64,000 nucleotides of DNA from Annona cherimola (GCA_030490835.1 CM059972.1:32281452-32345451); one strand, 5' to 3'. Positions 34,746 through 45,948 are shown, counted from the stretch's first letter. Notes: generated from the sequence alone by a model not told the origin. A program made the numbers and translations.

Positions 34746-35530
34746 GGGGGTGTTTATTTACTATAAAAAAAAATTTCAACTTGAAATTTTTAATTTAAAA
34801 TTTTTCACTCTCTAGTCTCCATAGTCGTCATATTTTTTAATTATTTCTTTATTTCTTCCTCTGTAATTATCCTACTTTTAAATTATTTTTACATAATTAC
34901 CCGTACATCTTATATATTTATTTTAACTTTACTCTTTTTATTCTTCATCATTACCATTATCATATCACATCATTTTCTCTTATTTTGAAAACTTCGATTA
35001 ATTTCAAATATACCCACTACATTTTCTTTTAATTATAAATATACTTACTAAATTTGAAAACTTTCATATATACCCATTAAGTATAGGTGAACTTTCATCC
35101 ATACTCATTCCGTCAGACATATTAAAAATCACCGTTATCCATCATATGAAATATTCAAAATGTCCCTTATTATTTAATAATAATAGTCATTCAACAATGA
35201 TAGAAGTTGAACAATATAATGGAAACGCATCTAATGTGAGATAAAAGCTAGACAAAATGAGTTTTAACTATTTGGATATTGCACAAATCACAATAAATGT
35301 TAGATTAATCAGGAGTATTTTGGGATTTTAAAATTATTAAATGTTTATAACTGTCATAACGGGTATATTTGAAATTTTACTCAAACTTAGTGAGTATATA
35401 TGAAAGTTTCAAACTTAGTGGATATATTTGTAATAAAGGGCAAATGTAGTGGGTATATTTGAAATTAACTCTAAAAACTTTTATATCAAAAATATTTAAT
35501 TAAAATTTTTATTAGTTATCAAACACAATC
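34746..35530. mobile_element. Tourist-like MITE, interrupted
   Basis: The left end GGGGGTGTTTATTTAC and right end TTATCAAACACAATC flank the family blocks CTTTACTCTTTTTATTC and CATATCACATCATTTTCTC. The element is split at about 34994 by a Mutator-like MITE, after which ACTTTTATATC and the right end follow. Confidence 0.7.
34995..35471. mobile_element. Mutator-like MITE nested in a Tourist-like MITE
   Basis: The left arm TTAATTTCAAATATACCCAC and CTACATTT are matched perfectly by their inverse at the right. The flanks TGAAAACTT (34986-34994) and TAAAAACTT (35472-35480) agree at 8 of 9 positions. It is 477 bp and non-coding. The arms resemble those of the larger element at 16995-18441. Confidence 0.8.
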
Positions 35531-36410
35531 TAAAAATCCAGTAGCTCGGACAAAAACTACCAAATGGCTTTTGGTTCGGACAAAACCTAATCATATATTA
35601 CAGCTTGAAACTTCTATGAATGGTTAACCATACAAAAAATTTACAGCTTTATTATATAATCATCTATTTATCCAATAGTAGTTAGTAATGGAGCGATTAG
35701 GATTTTAAGGGTTTTCTTTCCTCCCTTCTATTTTATAATGCCTTAGGTCTCGGCAGCGGAATGGATGAGCTGATTGGCCGGTTTCGAGAAAGAATGCCGA
35801 AAGTTTATCTTTTAATTGTCACAGTAATTGCAGTTTATCTAAATGTGATCTCTTTTTCTAGCCATTACATTTTGTAACTTTTTGTTTTACTTAGTTAATG
35901 AAGGATATATTTTCTATATGTTGCATGTTATTCATTATTTTCGGAGATGTTTGGCGCGTCCCATCACTACCAGTAGCCACTCATTACATGAGAGCTTTTT
36001 TTTATTGTTTTATTTGAAATATCTCTTTTCTCTTTTTTTTTTTCTTTTTTATTTTTTTGTTACAAGTCACCGTACATTTTACATCAACGCAAGACAAATG
36101 CTCCTCAAACGAAAAACATTACTCTCTTTAACGAATGAATACCTGATCAGCGAGCACAGGGGCTGAGATTGGTAGCAACCAGGCCATACTTGTATTAGCT
36201 AATTATATGAGAAAAATTAATATAATTCATGACTAAAAAATTTACATTATAAGGTTTCCTCTTTCCAGAAGGGTCCACTTATGGGAAATGAAGTCATCTC
36301 ATTAAAGGTGTAGAGTTCCGTATCTCCAGTGTCGAATATACATTAAAATTAAGGTCTCCCATCACTATGCTTGAGCGCATTAGCATCTTATTTTGGTCCA
36401 TTAAAATAAG
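35531..36410. other. Intergenic, no gene seen
   Basis: T-rich sequence. A 94-residue ORF at 35882-36166 is low-complexity and hydrophobic, without motifs. Confidence 0.45.
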
Positions 36411-36684
36411 GCAATGTTTGGTAAACGTGATGAATGGCAAATCAGGGGAAACCGTGGAAAGTCGGCTCCGCACGTACGGACGTCCCCTTTCCAACAATTT
36501 ATTTTTCTAATTTTACTTTGTATTTCAATTATTTTTCCTTACAACCACGTTCCAACAACCTTATTTATTCTAACTTTGCTTCTTTCATTTTCATATCAAT
36601 TATGCACTTTTAAAAATATATTTTTTTTCATTTTTCATCGTATCCCACTATTCCACAAATTTTCACAATACTCAACGTCTCCTA
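36411..36684. mobile_element. MITE-like element with GGCAATGTTTGGT ends
   Basis: It starts GGCAATGTTTGGTAAACG and ends with the partial inverse TACTCAACGTCTCC. The interior pyrimidine blocks (TTCCAACAACCTTATTTATT, TTCATTTTCATATCAATTA) match 44020-44250. The ends are only partly conserved. Confidence 0.5.
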
Positions 36685-37601
36685 AATTCAATTTGTTCAT
36701 TATAATCTAAAATTATATATTTATGGGGTCTTATCAAGAATCATAAATCTTAAATAGAATATATACATATATGATATGAGATTTTTCATTTTCAATATGG
36801 CCTTTTCAACTTCCGACGTAATTTTTTACCCTTTTAATATAACTTTTCTTATTCATAATAGAAATTATTACATTTTCATCTCATTTCTCAGTCCATTCAA
36901 CTCCTCTGCGTTCTCTGAACAAGCTCTAAATTACGACGCAAATGGAATATGGAATAGCCTTCATCCAATAAAGATGCAAAAGTAACGTAATAAAATTATT
37001 TGGTTTGTACATCAATTTTAAGTTTTTGTTTTGGTCTAACAAATGGCTCCCTTAAAATGAATAATTTATGAAATATTACAGCTTCTAACGCCTATATAAA
37101 TGTATGTGAATTTTTTATAGTTTTTATCTTATTTTAAGTAGGCAAGGCTGAATTAAAACTTTGATGGAAATGATATTCAATAATATGACAGAATAAATTA
37201 TATGCAACAAAAAATAATATGACAGAATAGGTAAATGAGATTTTAATTATACCATTAAAGTGGGCTAAAACGAAGTGACAACACCTAAATATAATATATT
37301 CAGGTGGAATGGAAATCACTAAAAAGCATGCCTCTGTTATAGCTAAGCTTTTTTCCTTTTTTGATTGTAGCTAAACTTTTTTTACGTTGAACATTTGTAG
37401 AGTGGAATGATTTTCAACCAGCAGGTTTTGCAAAACGTTGAACAAGCGGCGCTCGAGACGGGTAAAATATATAAAAACGGGCGTGTGACCGTGGATAAAC
37501 TCGTTGGCCAGGCTACATGTTTAATTAATTATTAAAGGCGAGGCCAGGCCACTTTTGGATTTTTTTTATTAATATATATATTTACATCAATCTCAACAGA
37601 T
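36685..37601. other. Intergenic, no gene seen
   Basis: No supported frame or repeat, apart from a short duplicate of AATAATATGACAGAATA at about 37180 and 37213. Confidence 0.45.
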
Positions 37602-39080
37602 CAATGTTATCAGAACCGGTTAAGTAACTGGTTATGGTCGAACCGGTTCAACCATTTTTGAAAACCAAATTCAACCGGTATATTAATAATTTGTGTAACA
37701 TATATAATAACTTGCGGTAATAGTGGACTGCCTTGATGACATTTTTCAAATATACGAAATTTGACTTTAATTTTTATAAATCATAAGCGGTAAACCACAA
37801 TTATGTAATATCAACTACTTATTTTCTTTGCAATAACATGCAGATGGTTTTTTTTTTTTTTTTTTTTTGATAAGGAAGGCCAGAAAAGGTCAGCACCCAC
37901 GCATGAATTATATACAATAAAATGAAACAATGTAATAAACACAAGCCAACAACTGCGTAACAGATGCATGCCAACAACACTAACCAATTGTAATGACCAA
38001 CAATAATGAATTAAAATGAATAATTATATTTCCCAAAGCATACCAAACTGATGCTTTATTGCTTTAACAAATTCACAAACATTTTCATCGGTCTCTCTTA
38101 GGTGTGTGGCCCCAGATACACACATACCACTTCGACTTTTGCAAGGGGTCAATTCTTATGTTAGGTGCAATAAAATAATAATCAAGCCCTTTTATATTTC
38201 GCGTATTACAATCCATGTGTGAAGATAGAATTACAACACCCAATTTTTGCATTGCTGTGGTGCAGAATTGTAGCATTTATTCAAATCAAGAAGAAGAGCA
38301 AGACTGCATCTATCAAGCCAAGTGGGTGTTGGTATCAAGCCTTGCAAGGGAAAATTTACGCCATGGATCCTCTAACTATGTGTATTGGCATTTTGAACTC
38401 TGAAGTTTGCTATTAGCATTTTAGACCCTGACAAGTTTCGACCTTTGCATATTAAACCCTCTTCCATCATACTATCACTAAAGCTCCATTAGGTTGTGTA
38501 TAATGACGAAAATACCCATATATGCAAATAAAATCACTTTTGGCATCAAATCCCTCTTCTTCATCTTCTTCGACTAGCTTGCATGGAAAAATAAAAGATA
38601 AATAACAACGGAACGAAATCCACAATGACATTGAAGCACATAATCCCTAGTCTTTGTTCTTAAAGCAATCTCAATCCCCCAACAGCAATGGCCCAAGCCC
38701 AAAATCTTAGCCGCCTAATGTTTCAATCTAACAACAACACCATCAACCGGTCCTGTTCACGCCCACCGCCCTTACATCTCTTACTCTCTTTCTTGTTGTT
38801 GATGGGATGAACACCCATTTGTTGCAGTGATAACGCTGCCAGAACTAGTGTTGTCATGGCTTGATCTGATTGCATGCCTTTGGTTTGTCAAAAAATTCAT
38901 TGTCGTTTGCATCTCTAAAATTGGAATTTGAGATTTTTGTGAGTTTCTATTTGCCAGTGGAATTTGGAATGGATCCACGGATTTTTAATTTTGTGAAGAC
39001 CCGAACATGAACATCGACTGAATCAGAACAAAGGTTTCACTTTTTTGAGGTTCATGTGTGTTGAATGGGCTAAGAAGGTG

Positions 39081-39274
39081 GCCGACATCAAATTCGCTAT
39101 GGAAAATTGGAGCGTGGGATGTCTAAAGAAGATGTTCGGCATGAATAGAGCAGAGTTTGATGCAAGAGAAAGAGAATGCCGACATCAAATTCACTATAGA
39201 AAATTAGAGCGTGGGATGTCTAAAGAAGATGTTCGGCATGAATAGAGCAGAGTTTGATGCAAGAGAAAGAGAAT
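39081..39274. repeat. Tandem duplication of a 97-bp unit in captured DNA
   Basis: The unit GCCGACATCAAATTC to AAAGAGAAT occurs twice head to tail (39081-39177 and 39178-39274) with about five substitutions. Its frame includes SVGCLKKMFGMNRAEFDARE. I do not recognise the source. Confidence 0.85.
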
Positions 39275-39320
39275 TTGGCATGCCCAGGTCTCTATAAGTG
39301 AGAGCAAAAAGCAAAAATAG

Positions 39321-41963
39321 TATGAGGTGTTTGCTGGGGGACTTCTGTGGCGCCCCGAACTGGGGTGCCTAGAAGCCTTACTCCGGAACCGTTTTTTATT
39401 GGTAAACGTGACTCAGGATTGTTGACCTGGTCACACCGCAGGATTTTTTTTTTTATATAACATCAATACATGGAAAATTGCCACCATTCATTCAACTTAA
39501 CATATATTTCACATATTACAGTTATAATCAAAGTCTGTTCATAAACATCATCATTGAAAAGATATTCTTTTCCATCTCAAAATTTTCATCATAGTCTTTA
39601 TATAAAATTTATATATACAACATTTATATAAAAAAATGCATATTATTTTGCATGCTACCTTCATCATCATTTCCTATCTGTCGTTGGAAAAACATGGGTG
39701 AGTCATAATACTCAGTAAGCAACTCATAATTTTTCAATCATTTTCATGCCTTTCATAAAATGCAAATGCAATGCATTCATGACATTCCTTTAGATGCGAC
39801 GCTAGCTAGGCGCCCATCCCATACATGCTCCCATCTCAGGGAGGTCGCCGCCGGCCTGGGCCTGTATAAGCGACTTCGCAATAGCGAAGGGGACATCCGG
39901 TCCGCTTACTACCTCAACTATGACATATTCCTCATGCACATGCTCATTTACATACACATGCCGACATGATATTTGTAAATCATAAATAATTTCATAAAAA
40001 GCATTTAATAAATAATTTAACAATACGTACTTCAGTTCATGTAAAGCAATTATAGGTATGGCCAACCTTAAATAAATTTCATAAAGCAATTCACAAACAA
40101 ATTCAAGCATTTTGAAAATAATTTGCAAAATATATAACTTGCTTACCTTTTCAGTTGGTGTCCTCGATTTTTTCTTTTCCTTTTTCTATTCAAGGAAAAA
40201 AGATATTTTATTTATTCTGTTCAAGATGCTTCCCATGCATGCTTAATAATATTCGGGCATTATCACTTTATATGGATTTTTCTATCCATAGGTTCTTCAA
40301 AAATTCCATCCTTATATTTAAATATTAATATCAAATTTTCTCCAAAATCACGCTGTTTACTGTTCATATTTACTGTAGCAAATTACTGTTCATCCGAGGT
40401 TACTGTTCACAGCGTGTTGGTTAGTGTTCATAGGTTTCAAAAATTGACATTTTTTTCAAAAATAAAAAAATACCATGACATAGCTTATGTTTAGTATATC
40501 ATGGAAAAATTCATGAATTTTGAATTTATCATTATTAACTTGGCTAAATAAATCATTTTCTCCATATACTAAAAATCAACATAATTTTACTTAAGCATAA
40601 TCCTTATTCCAAAAAATCATGAGATTAGTATATCATCATTCTAACATCATATTTATCATAATCATTCATCCCAAACATCATTTATCAATATTGGAGCATT
40701 ATTTACATATATCATATGCTATCTTCCCGAATGCTCTGTCTTTGCTCCAAATTTTTGATGTTTTGGCATAATTCCAATTAAGTATTATAACTATACTTAT
40801 TTTCTCATGCTTAGGCATTATCTAAGTATAGTTTTACCCTACTTAACATCCAAGAGAAATTTGGATAGAATTCACTTACCCAATAGAGATATCCCTCTTC
40901 TTCTCACACTTTCTCTCTTTAACTTTCTCCTATTCTTTTCTTAGACGTGTGAGGGGGTTTGGGAACTTAGGTTTTCGCTCAAATGGAGGTGGGTGAATGT
41001 GCATTTGGACGTCCACCCTTGCCCCTATTTATAGTGTTGGATTTTTTATAAAATTATAATTTACCCCCCTTGCTCAAGGTATTAAATTATAAATATATTT
41101 TTTTCTAATTTCCAAAAGGTGCATTAAGCCATGTGCAGCCCACACTACAGCTTCTCACGCCCCCCTATGGCAGCCCTAATTGTCTAGATTTTTAATTTAT
41201 TAAAATTATTTATTTTAAGCTAATTTAATCCTAGCCGTTGATTTTTGATGATGATGAATGTGGACCATTGATTTTGGTCAAAAATCCCAACTACCCCTGC
41301 TCATGCCCCTGCCATTTCTGATTTGCATTTAATTTTTTATTTTTTAATTATTTAATTTTAATAAAAAGTCAAAAGGAGAATTAATGAAAAGTTAAGCTAC
41401 TTTTTAATCTCCATTTGAAATTTTATCTTGACCCTTAATTTGTGATTTTCATCACATCTTAAACCATTCATCAAGTTCATTATGGATTTTTAACCATCCA
41501 AAAAAATTTTCATCTAAATCCGTCGTCCGGATTGCAAATTATGAATTTTTCTTTAATTTTCACTAAAATCCAAAATTGTATTAAAATATCAAAAAGTATT
41601 GCAATTTCGTCCTGTAGTGATTAAATCTCCTTTTTTGTCTTTTTGTGATTAAGTTAATCCAAGTGATTAACTCTTAATCACGTGTCTTAATCCTCGGTTA
41701 TTATTCACGCCCACTATTCACGTGAGTTAAATTCTTAATTATATTATTTTAATCTCCAATACACATCCATAAATATAATTCATGAATTTTATTCATCATA
41801 AAAATTATTACAAAAATCTAGGGTTTACAATACGTATATTGCCTGAGAAAGCTGGGTTTCACAACTTGACAGGGACGCCACCAAGGAGGACTTGGAGAAG
41901 GTCTTTAAGAAGTACAGAGCGATTGCTGAAGTGAGGTTAGTGACGAGACAAGTAGAGATTTGA
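39321..41963 (+). pseudogene. Captured fragment of an hnRNP-type RRM gene, split by an LTR
   Basis: The coding pieces are 39321-39345 (YEVFAGGL) and 41864-41963 (DRDATKEDLEKVFKK and onward, IAEVRLVTRQ). They form the start of an RNA recognition motif. The first strand is FVGGL-like RNP2 (here FAGGL), and the helix DATKEDLEKVF is typical of plant hnRNP Q/R-like proteins. The frame hits TGA at 41961-41963 and the RNP1 strand is missing, so it is a fragment, not a gene. The insertion falls within the Leu-Asp codons and duplicates ACTTG. Sense orientation is plus, like the nearby GDSL fragment. Confidence 0.78.
39346..41863 (-). mobile_element. Solo LTR, copy 2 of the long LTR family
   Basis: It begins TGTGGCGCCCCGAACTGG and ends GGGTTTCACA. 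The flanks are ACTTC (39341-39345) and ACTTG (41864-41868). It is 2518 bp, shorter than copies 1 and 3. Strand is inferred from CTATAAATAG (minus strand, 41025-41034), a purine-rich leader and GGTAAGTGAA (about 40873-40880). The minus-strand end has CAACAATCCTGAGTCACG and GGGGCGCCACA. The block at 39790-39915 (GCGGACCGGATGTCC on the minus strand) is shared with copies 1 and 3. There is no internal coding region. Confidence 0.82.
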
Positions 41964-41965
41964 AT

Positions 41966-42060
41966 GATGTCTGTAAATTAAATAAACAGTCACTTACTGG
42001 AATGATGCATTTGGACGTCTCTAAATTAAATAAACGATCACTTATTGGAATGATGCATTT
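41966..42060. repeat. Tandem duplication of a ~50-bp unit
   Basis: The unit TCTGTAAATTAAATAAAC, then TCACTTACTGGAATGATGC and ATTTGGA, is repeated once with a few changes (start about 41969 and 42019). It lies between the RRM and GDSL fragments. Confidence 0.8.
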
Positions 42061-42071
42061 GGATTGTTCTC

Positions 42072-42340
42072 CAGAAACTGATCAAGCAAGGAGCAATGGA
42101 CCTTGCAGTGCTTGGAAATTTTCCGATTGGATGCTTGGCGCTCTATTTGACATATTTCCAAAGCTCCAATAGGTCGAATTACGATACTAATTGTTGCATC
42201 ATATCACTGAACCAATTCATCGAATACCACAACTCGCTACTATGAAGTGCTCTGGAGAAAGTCAAGAAGAAATACCCAAATCCCAAAATCATTTATGTCG
42301 ACTACTACAACACTACAATGCAATTTTCACCTCCCCTGAT
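42072..42340 (+). pseudogene. Captured fragment of a GDSL esterase/lipase gene
   Basis: The translation contains KLIKQGAMDLAVLGNFPIGC and then LALYLTYFQSSN, the plant GDSL (SGNH) esterase block around the conserved GN..P.GC motif that carries the oxyanion-hole Asn. After a frame change it continues IEYHNSLL, ALEKVKKKYPNPKIIYVDYYN and TTMQF, the next conserved stretch of that family. The Ser (GDS) block and the catalytic Asp-x-x-His end are absent, and stops and frame changes are present. Non-functional as an enzyme. Source gene unknown. Confidence 0.85.
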
Positions 42341-42960
42341 TAATTAGGTGAGCTTCATGTGAACTGAAGTTAACACAACGCCATCTTCTTCATATTCTCT
42401 GACTAGCATCTATGTAAGCCTAGCAATTTGAAGATTTTGAGATTATTTGCCAAATTCCAAATTTTCTCTCATCATTTTTGCCCAAATTCTAGATTTCCCT
42501 CTCACCGATCTTTGTCCTAAATTCAGTTTGGATTTCAAAAACACATTAGCAATAATCAAAAGAAGAAAACCCCACGTTTCTGCCAAAACTCTCCTTTACT
42601 ATCGTCATTTTCCCCAACTGCTTTCCCAACAAATCTTATCTCCATCTTCTCTAATAGCTAATTGCAGCAAGAACCCATCCCTCTTGCCATCCAACTGTCT
42701 AGCGGCCATGATTCTTCATCCATCAGCATTAGTTATCGATTTCTCTGTAAGCGAGACAACTAGTAGAAATCCATCGCACAAGCAGGTGAATCCTAGCAAA
42801 TCCATCCATCTTTGTCATCTATGCACAATCATGAACCTAAAGCACGTGTGGAAAGTAGTAGACTTGGAACTTTAATTCGTGAATGGTGATGTGATAGACA
42901 CCAGAGATCTAGTCCTAAACGCTATAAATCTCCTCCTACCGGCTGTGGGGAAGCGGGGTC
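42341..42960. other. Unidentified cargo between the GDSL fragment and the right arm
   Basis: The longest open frame (42447-42875, 142 codons) has no motif I recognise. It is Ser/Pro/Lys-rich and is probably either chance or a decayed coding piece. Confidence 0.4.
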
Positions 42961-44019
42961 AAATTCATCATTTTCAAAAACATAGTTGTCTAGCTAGATG
43001 ACCTAACGGAGCTTTAGTGACAGCATAAGCGAAGAGGGTTTAATATGCAAAGATTGAAACTTGTCAGAGTTTAAAATACTAATACGCAAACTTCAGAGTT
43101 TAAAATGTCAATACGTATAGTTAAAGGGTCCACGACGCAAATTTCCCCCAGCAAGAAGGCAACAAGTTAAATATTAAAAAATTTATCGAGAACTTAAAAC
43201 TAAAATATGGACGAAATTAGGGAAGATGATAGCCACCTACCTTACTCGACATAGATGGAGCTAGTGAGATGAAGTTGAGTCGCTGACGTTGAAGATGATG
43301 AAATAGGGAGATAGTGAAAGAAATAAGGAAGAGAGAATAAGCTCTATTGACGACGATGAAGCTCAAAGGATGCTGCCAAGAAAAATAGGACTAACTGCGA
43401 ACTATGAGAGGGACGATGCATTTGCCTGTTGCTAGTGACCATGAGAGGATCTGGATTGGCAGTGGTAGAGAATGGTGTTGGATCATAGAGGGATGATGAT
43501 GCTTTTTTTTCTTTTAAGTTTGTGGAGGAAAGATGGTTTTGAAAGAATTTGAAATGGGGAAATGGGGAGTAGAGGAGCGGTTGTGAAAAATGAAAGGCCA
43601 GAAGTAAAAAAGCAAGAAGCAAAATTTTTTTCAACATGTAAGACAATGAACCGGCTCAATCGGGCAATCCGAAATCCGATCGAACCGTTGCTGAACTGGT
43701 CCACAATGAGTTAACTACCCTCAACTGGAACCAAGTGAATCAAACTGGTCAGGTGATCGATTCCCAGTCAAATCAGTTGAACCGGCTGGTCAGATTCTGT
43801 TTTGATAACATTGCAATTGATATTATAGTCAATCGCTGAGACATTTTCTTACAAATTTTCAATATAAGGACGTCATGCTTTCCCTATAAACTTTTCATCT
43901 AAAAATATTATCACTTTCAGAACACACCCTTACCATTTTTGCCCCACTACTGCTACACCGCGTGGGGCTAGTGGCCACGGGGACATTTGTTAACATGTGA
44001 CTATGGGAACCATAGTTTT

Positions 44020-44250
44020 TCCATGGTATTTGGTTTTCCAATACCAATCATTACTTCATTAATCACACTATTTTTTCCATTTTTACCCCTACATTCCAAT
44101 CATTTTCCCTACCAACTACATACAACAAATCTATTTATTCCAACTATATATCTATCATTTTCTATCAATCACACATTTTTCAAAATATTCTCTTTTTCAT
44201 TTCCCACAATCCCACAATTTTACATATTCCCAAACGTCCCCCACATCTTG
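44020..44250. mobile_element. MITE-like element related to 36411-36684
   Basis: It shares TTTGGTTTTCC-like and CCAAACGTCCCC ends and the ordered pyrimidine blocks (TTCCAATCATTTTCCCTACC, TCTATTTATTCCAACTATA). The ends are imperfect. Confidence 0.5.
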
Positions 44251-44340
44251 TTTTTTTTTTCTCTCTTTTTGTTGATATTTCAATTCTGGTTATTTTTGGC
44301 AGACGCGTGAATACAAATAATACCCATTCCCAAATCCCAA

Positions 44341-45280
44341 ATCCCAATCTTGGGGTTTGGGTGCAACTTGGGCCGGGTTCGGGCCGAACCCGGCCCGCCG
44401 AACCCGAAAAACTGCAGTGTTGAAACTCTTATATTTTCAACCCGAACCCGAATTCAAATAGGTCTCGATTTCGGGTTCAGGCAAGCCCGAACCCGAATTT
44501 GCATTTATATAAAATATATAATTTATATTATAATAATAATATATTATAATAATAACGTATTATAATAATAACATATTACTCATGGATGGATGATGGATAA
44601 CAGGAGTACGGCATGGCAGGCATGGACAACTTATCGCCGAGACAATCTAACGTTTTAAGTGATTTCAACAAAATACCTATTCCCAATTTACATTACGATA
44701 CAGGTCCAACAGTTTTTTTTTAAAAAATTACTCTTCACGCCTTTTCTACTGAAGCCTTTTGACCAACGAAATCCTGTGATACTAAATATTAAATTTTTTT
44801 GAGATCTTTTTGCCAACGGGAAAATTTATGAGAACTTTAAAATTATAGTTGTAAAATAAGCTTAAAACAATAGAGGAGTAAAAAATACAATTAATGATTA
44901 ATAATACAATTTTATTGACAACGTTTACACATAATCTATATTTTACTTGATACAAAGAGAATGCTCAAAACAGGTTTCTTTTTTTCTACTCTTAAACGGT
45001 ATTTGAATTTTTCTTAATTTCATACAATAAATTATTTTTTAAACTTTTTTATATAATAGATTTGTGATAAAAAAAATAAATATAAGATGAGTAACAAAGA
45101 CATATTAATAGAAAATGTCAACCCGAAACTCAACCCGAGCCCGAATTTCAAAAATAGGATTAGGGTTGAGGTTTACAAATAGGGTTAGGGTTAGGGTTAG
45201 GGTTGAAGTTTTACAAATAGGGTTAGGGTTAGGGTTGAGGTGAACCCGAGTTTCATGAGCCCGAGTTGCACCCCTAGGCG
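44341..45280. mobile_element. hAT-type foldback element with CGGGTTCGGG arms
   Basis: The left arm GGGTGCAACTTGGGCCGGG pairs with the right end GAGCCCGAGTTGCACCCCTA. Both subterminal regions are built of AACCCGAACCCG-like repeats. The right end has the TAGGGGTGCAAC terminus also seen at 52357, so the family is hAT. No 8-bp duplication is found, and the left terminus seems eroded. The AT-rich interior carries no transposase. Confidence 0.7.
45173..45241 (+). repeat. TTAGGG-type short repeats inside the hAT element
   Basis: Two blocks of consecutive GGGTTA units (about four, then three) are separated by GAAGTTTTACAAATA. They grade into the GGGTTGAGGT motifs of the element arm. The same type of motif occurs at 52906-52970 in the related element. 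Confidence 0.8.
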
Positions 45281-45948
45281 CAGCCTTGCAGCACTGCACA
45301 GAAGAACCACACGGGGAATGAGCCAGCAATATCCAACCCTGCACGTGGGCACACATTTCACCTACACTGCACATTGCCATCCATCTCGCCAGTTGCCAGA
45401 AAAATGCCCCCACATAATCTGGACGACTCAGATTGCACAATGGAGTTCACGACATATTAGGAGGGCCAGCAATCCCATGCGGTTGTCCATAGTTCGAGTG
45501 ATTTACATGCAGACTGTAATTTTTTTATTTTTTAAATTTATCTAGAGCTGTGGGTCACCCCTGGCTAAGTGGATATTTCACTCGAAGAAATTTAGAATTT
45601 TTTAGATTTTTCTTTATTTATTTTTATTTTTGTAAATTTTCAACGTATATGTTTATTTTCAATAATCAAAATAAAACAGTAATAAATTTCAGAAAATGTT
45701 AAATTTTACAAAACAAAAGATTTATTTGGAAGTTTATTTTCAATATCAAAATCCAACACTAAATAAATTTCAGAAACTTCTAAATTTTACAAAACCAAAG
45801 ATTTATTTGGAACCTACATATTTATAAAAATAAAAAATATTTTTTAAAGGTAAATACATATAGTTGGAGGAGAGCCTGAGACGATATTTTTAAGGTTTTA
45901 AATAACGAAAAACAGAGGCAGAGACCGTAGCGTTGATTTTTCAATTAT
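45281..45948. other. Intergenic, no gene seen
   Basis: An imperfect duplicate of a 58-bp stretch (AAACAAAAGATTTATTTGGA and AAACCAAAGATTTATTTGGA) occurs at about 45711 and 45798. No coding frame is supported. Confidence 0.45.

Larger units (their letters stand above)
38349..43146. mobile_element. Pack-MULE-like element with captured gene fragments
   Basis: It has long terminal inverted repeats of about 180 bp. The left starts GGAAAATTTACGCCATGGAT; the right, reversed, starts GGAAATTTGCGTCGTGGAC. Both continue with AACTCTGAAGTTTGC, GACAAGTTTC and TTTGCATATTAAACCCTCTT. The flanks CCTTGCAAG (38340-38348) and CCCAGCAAG (43147-43155) agree at 7 of 9, as for an aged Mutator-like duplication. Removing the solo LTR at 39346-41863 leaves about 2.3 kb. 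The cargo includes RRM and GDSL esterase gene fragments plus unidentified DNA. No MURA transposase is visible. Confidence 0.8.
37602..43813. mobile_element. hAT-like foldback element hosting a Pack-MULE
   Basis: It begins CAATGTTATCAGAACCGG and ends GATAACATTG, with inverted CCGGTTCAACC motifs in both subterminal regions. The flanks CAACAGAT (37594-37601) and CAATTGAT (43814-43821) agree at 6 of 8 positions, compatible with an old 8-bp hAT duplication. Its own sequence is about 37602-38348 plus 43147-43813; the rest is the nested element. The 100-residue minus-strand ORF at 43344-43646 has no hAT dimerisation motif that I can see. Confidence 0.6.

Noticed and set aside
42447..42875. 142-codon ORF as a gene
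   Set aside because: No motif, low-complexity Ser/Pro/Lys composition, and it lies in cargo of a transposable element beside broken gene fragments.
43344..43646. 100-codon minus-strand ORF as hAT transposase
   Set aside because: No conserved dimerisation or catalytic motif, and the hydrophobic start comes from T-rich sequence.
45173..45241. Interstitial telomere
   Set aside because: The units are GGGTTA, not the usual plant TTTAGGG. They are few, and they grade into the arm motif of a hAT-type element that has the same motif elsewhere.
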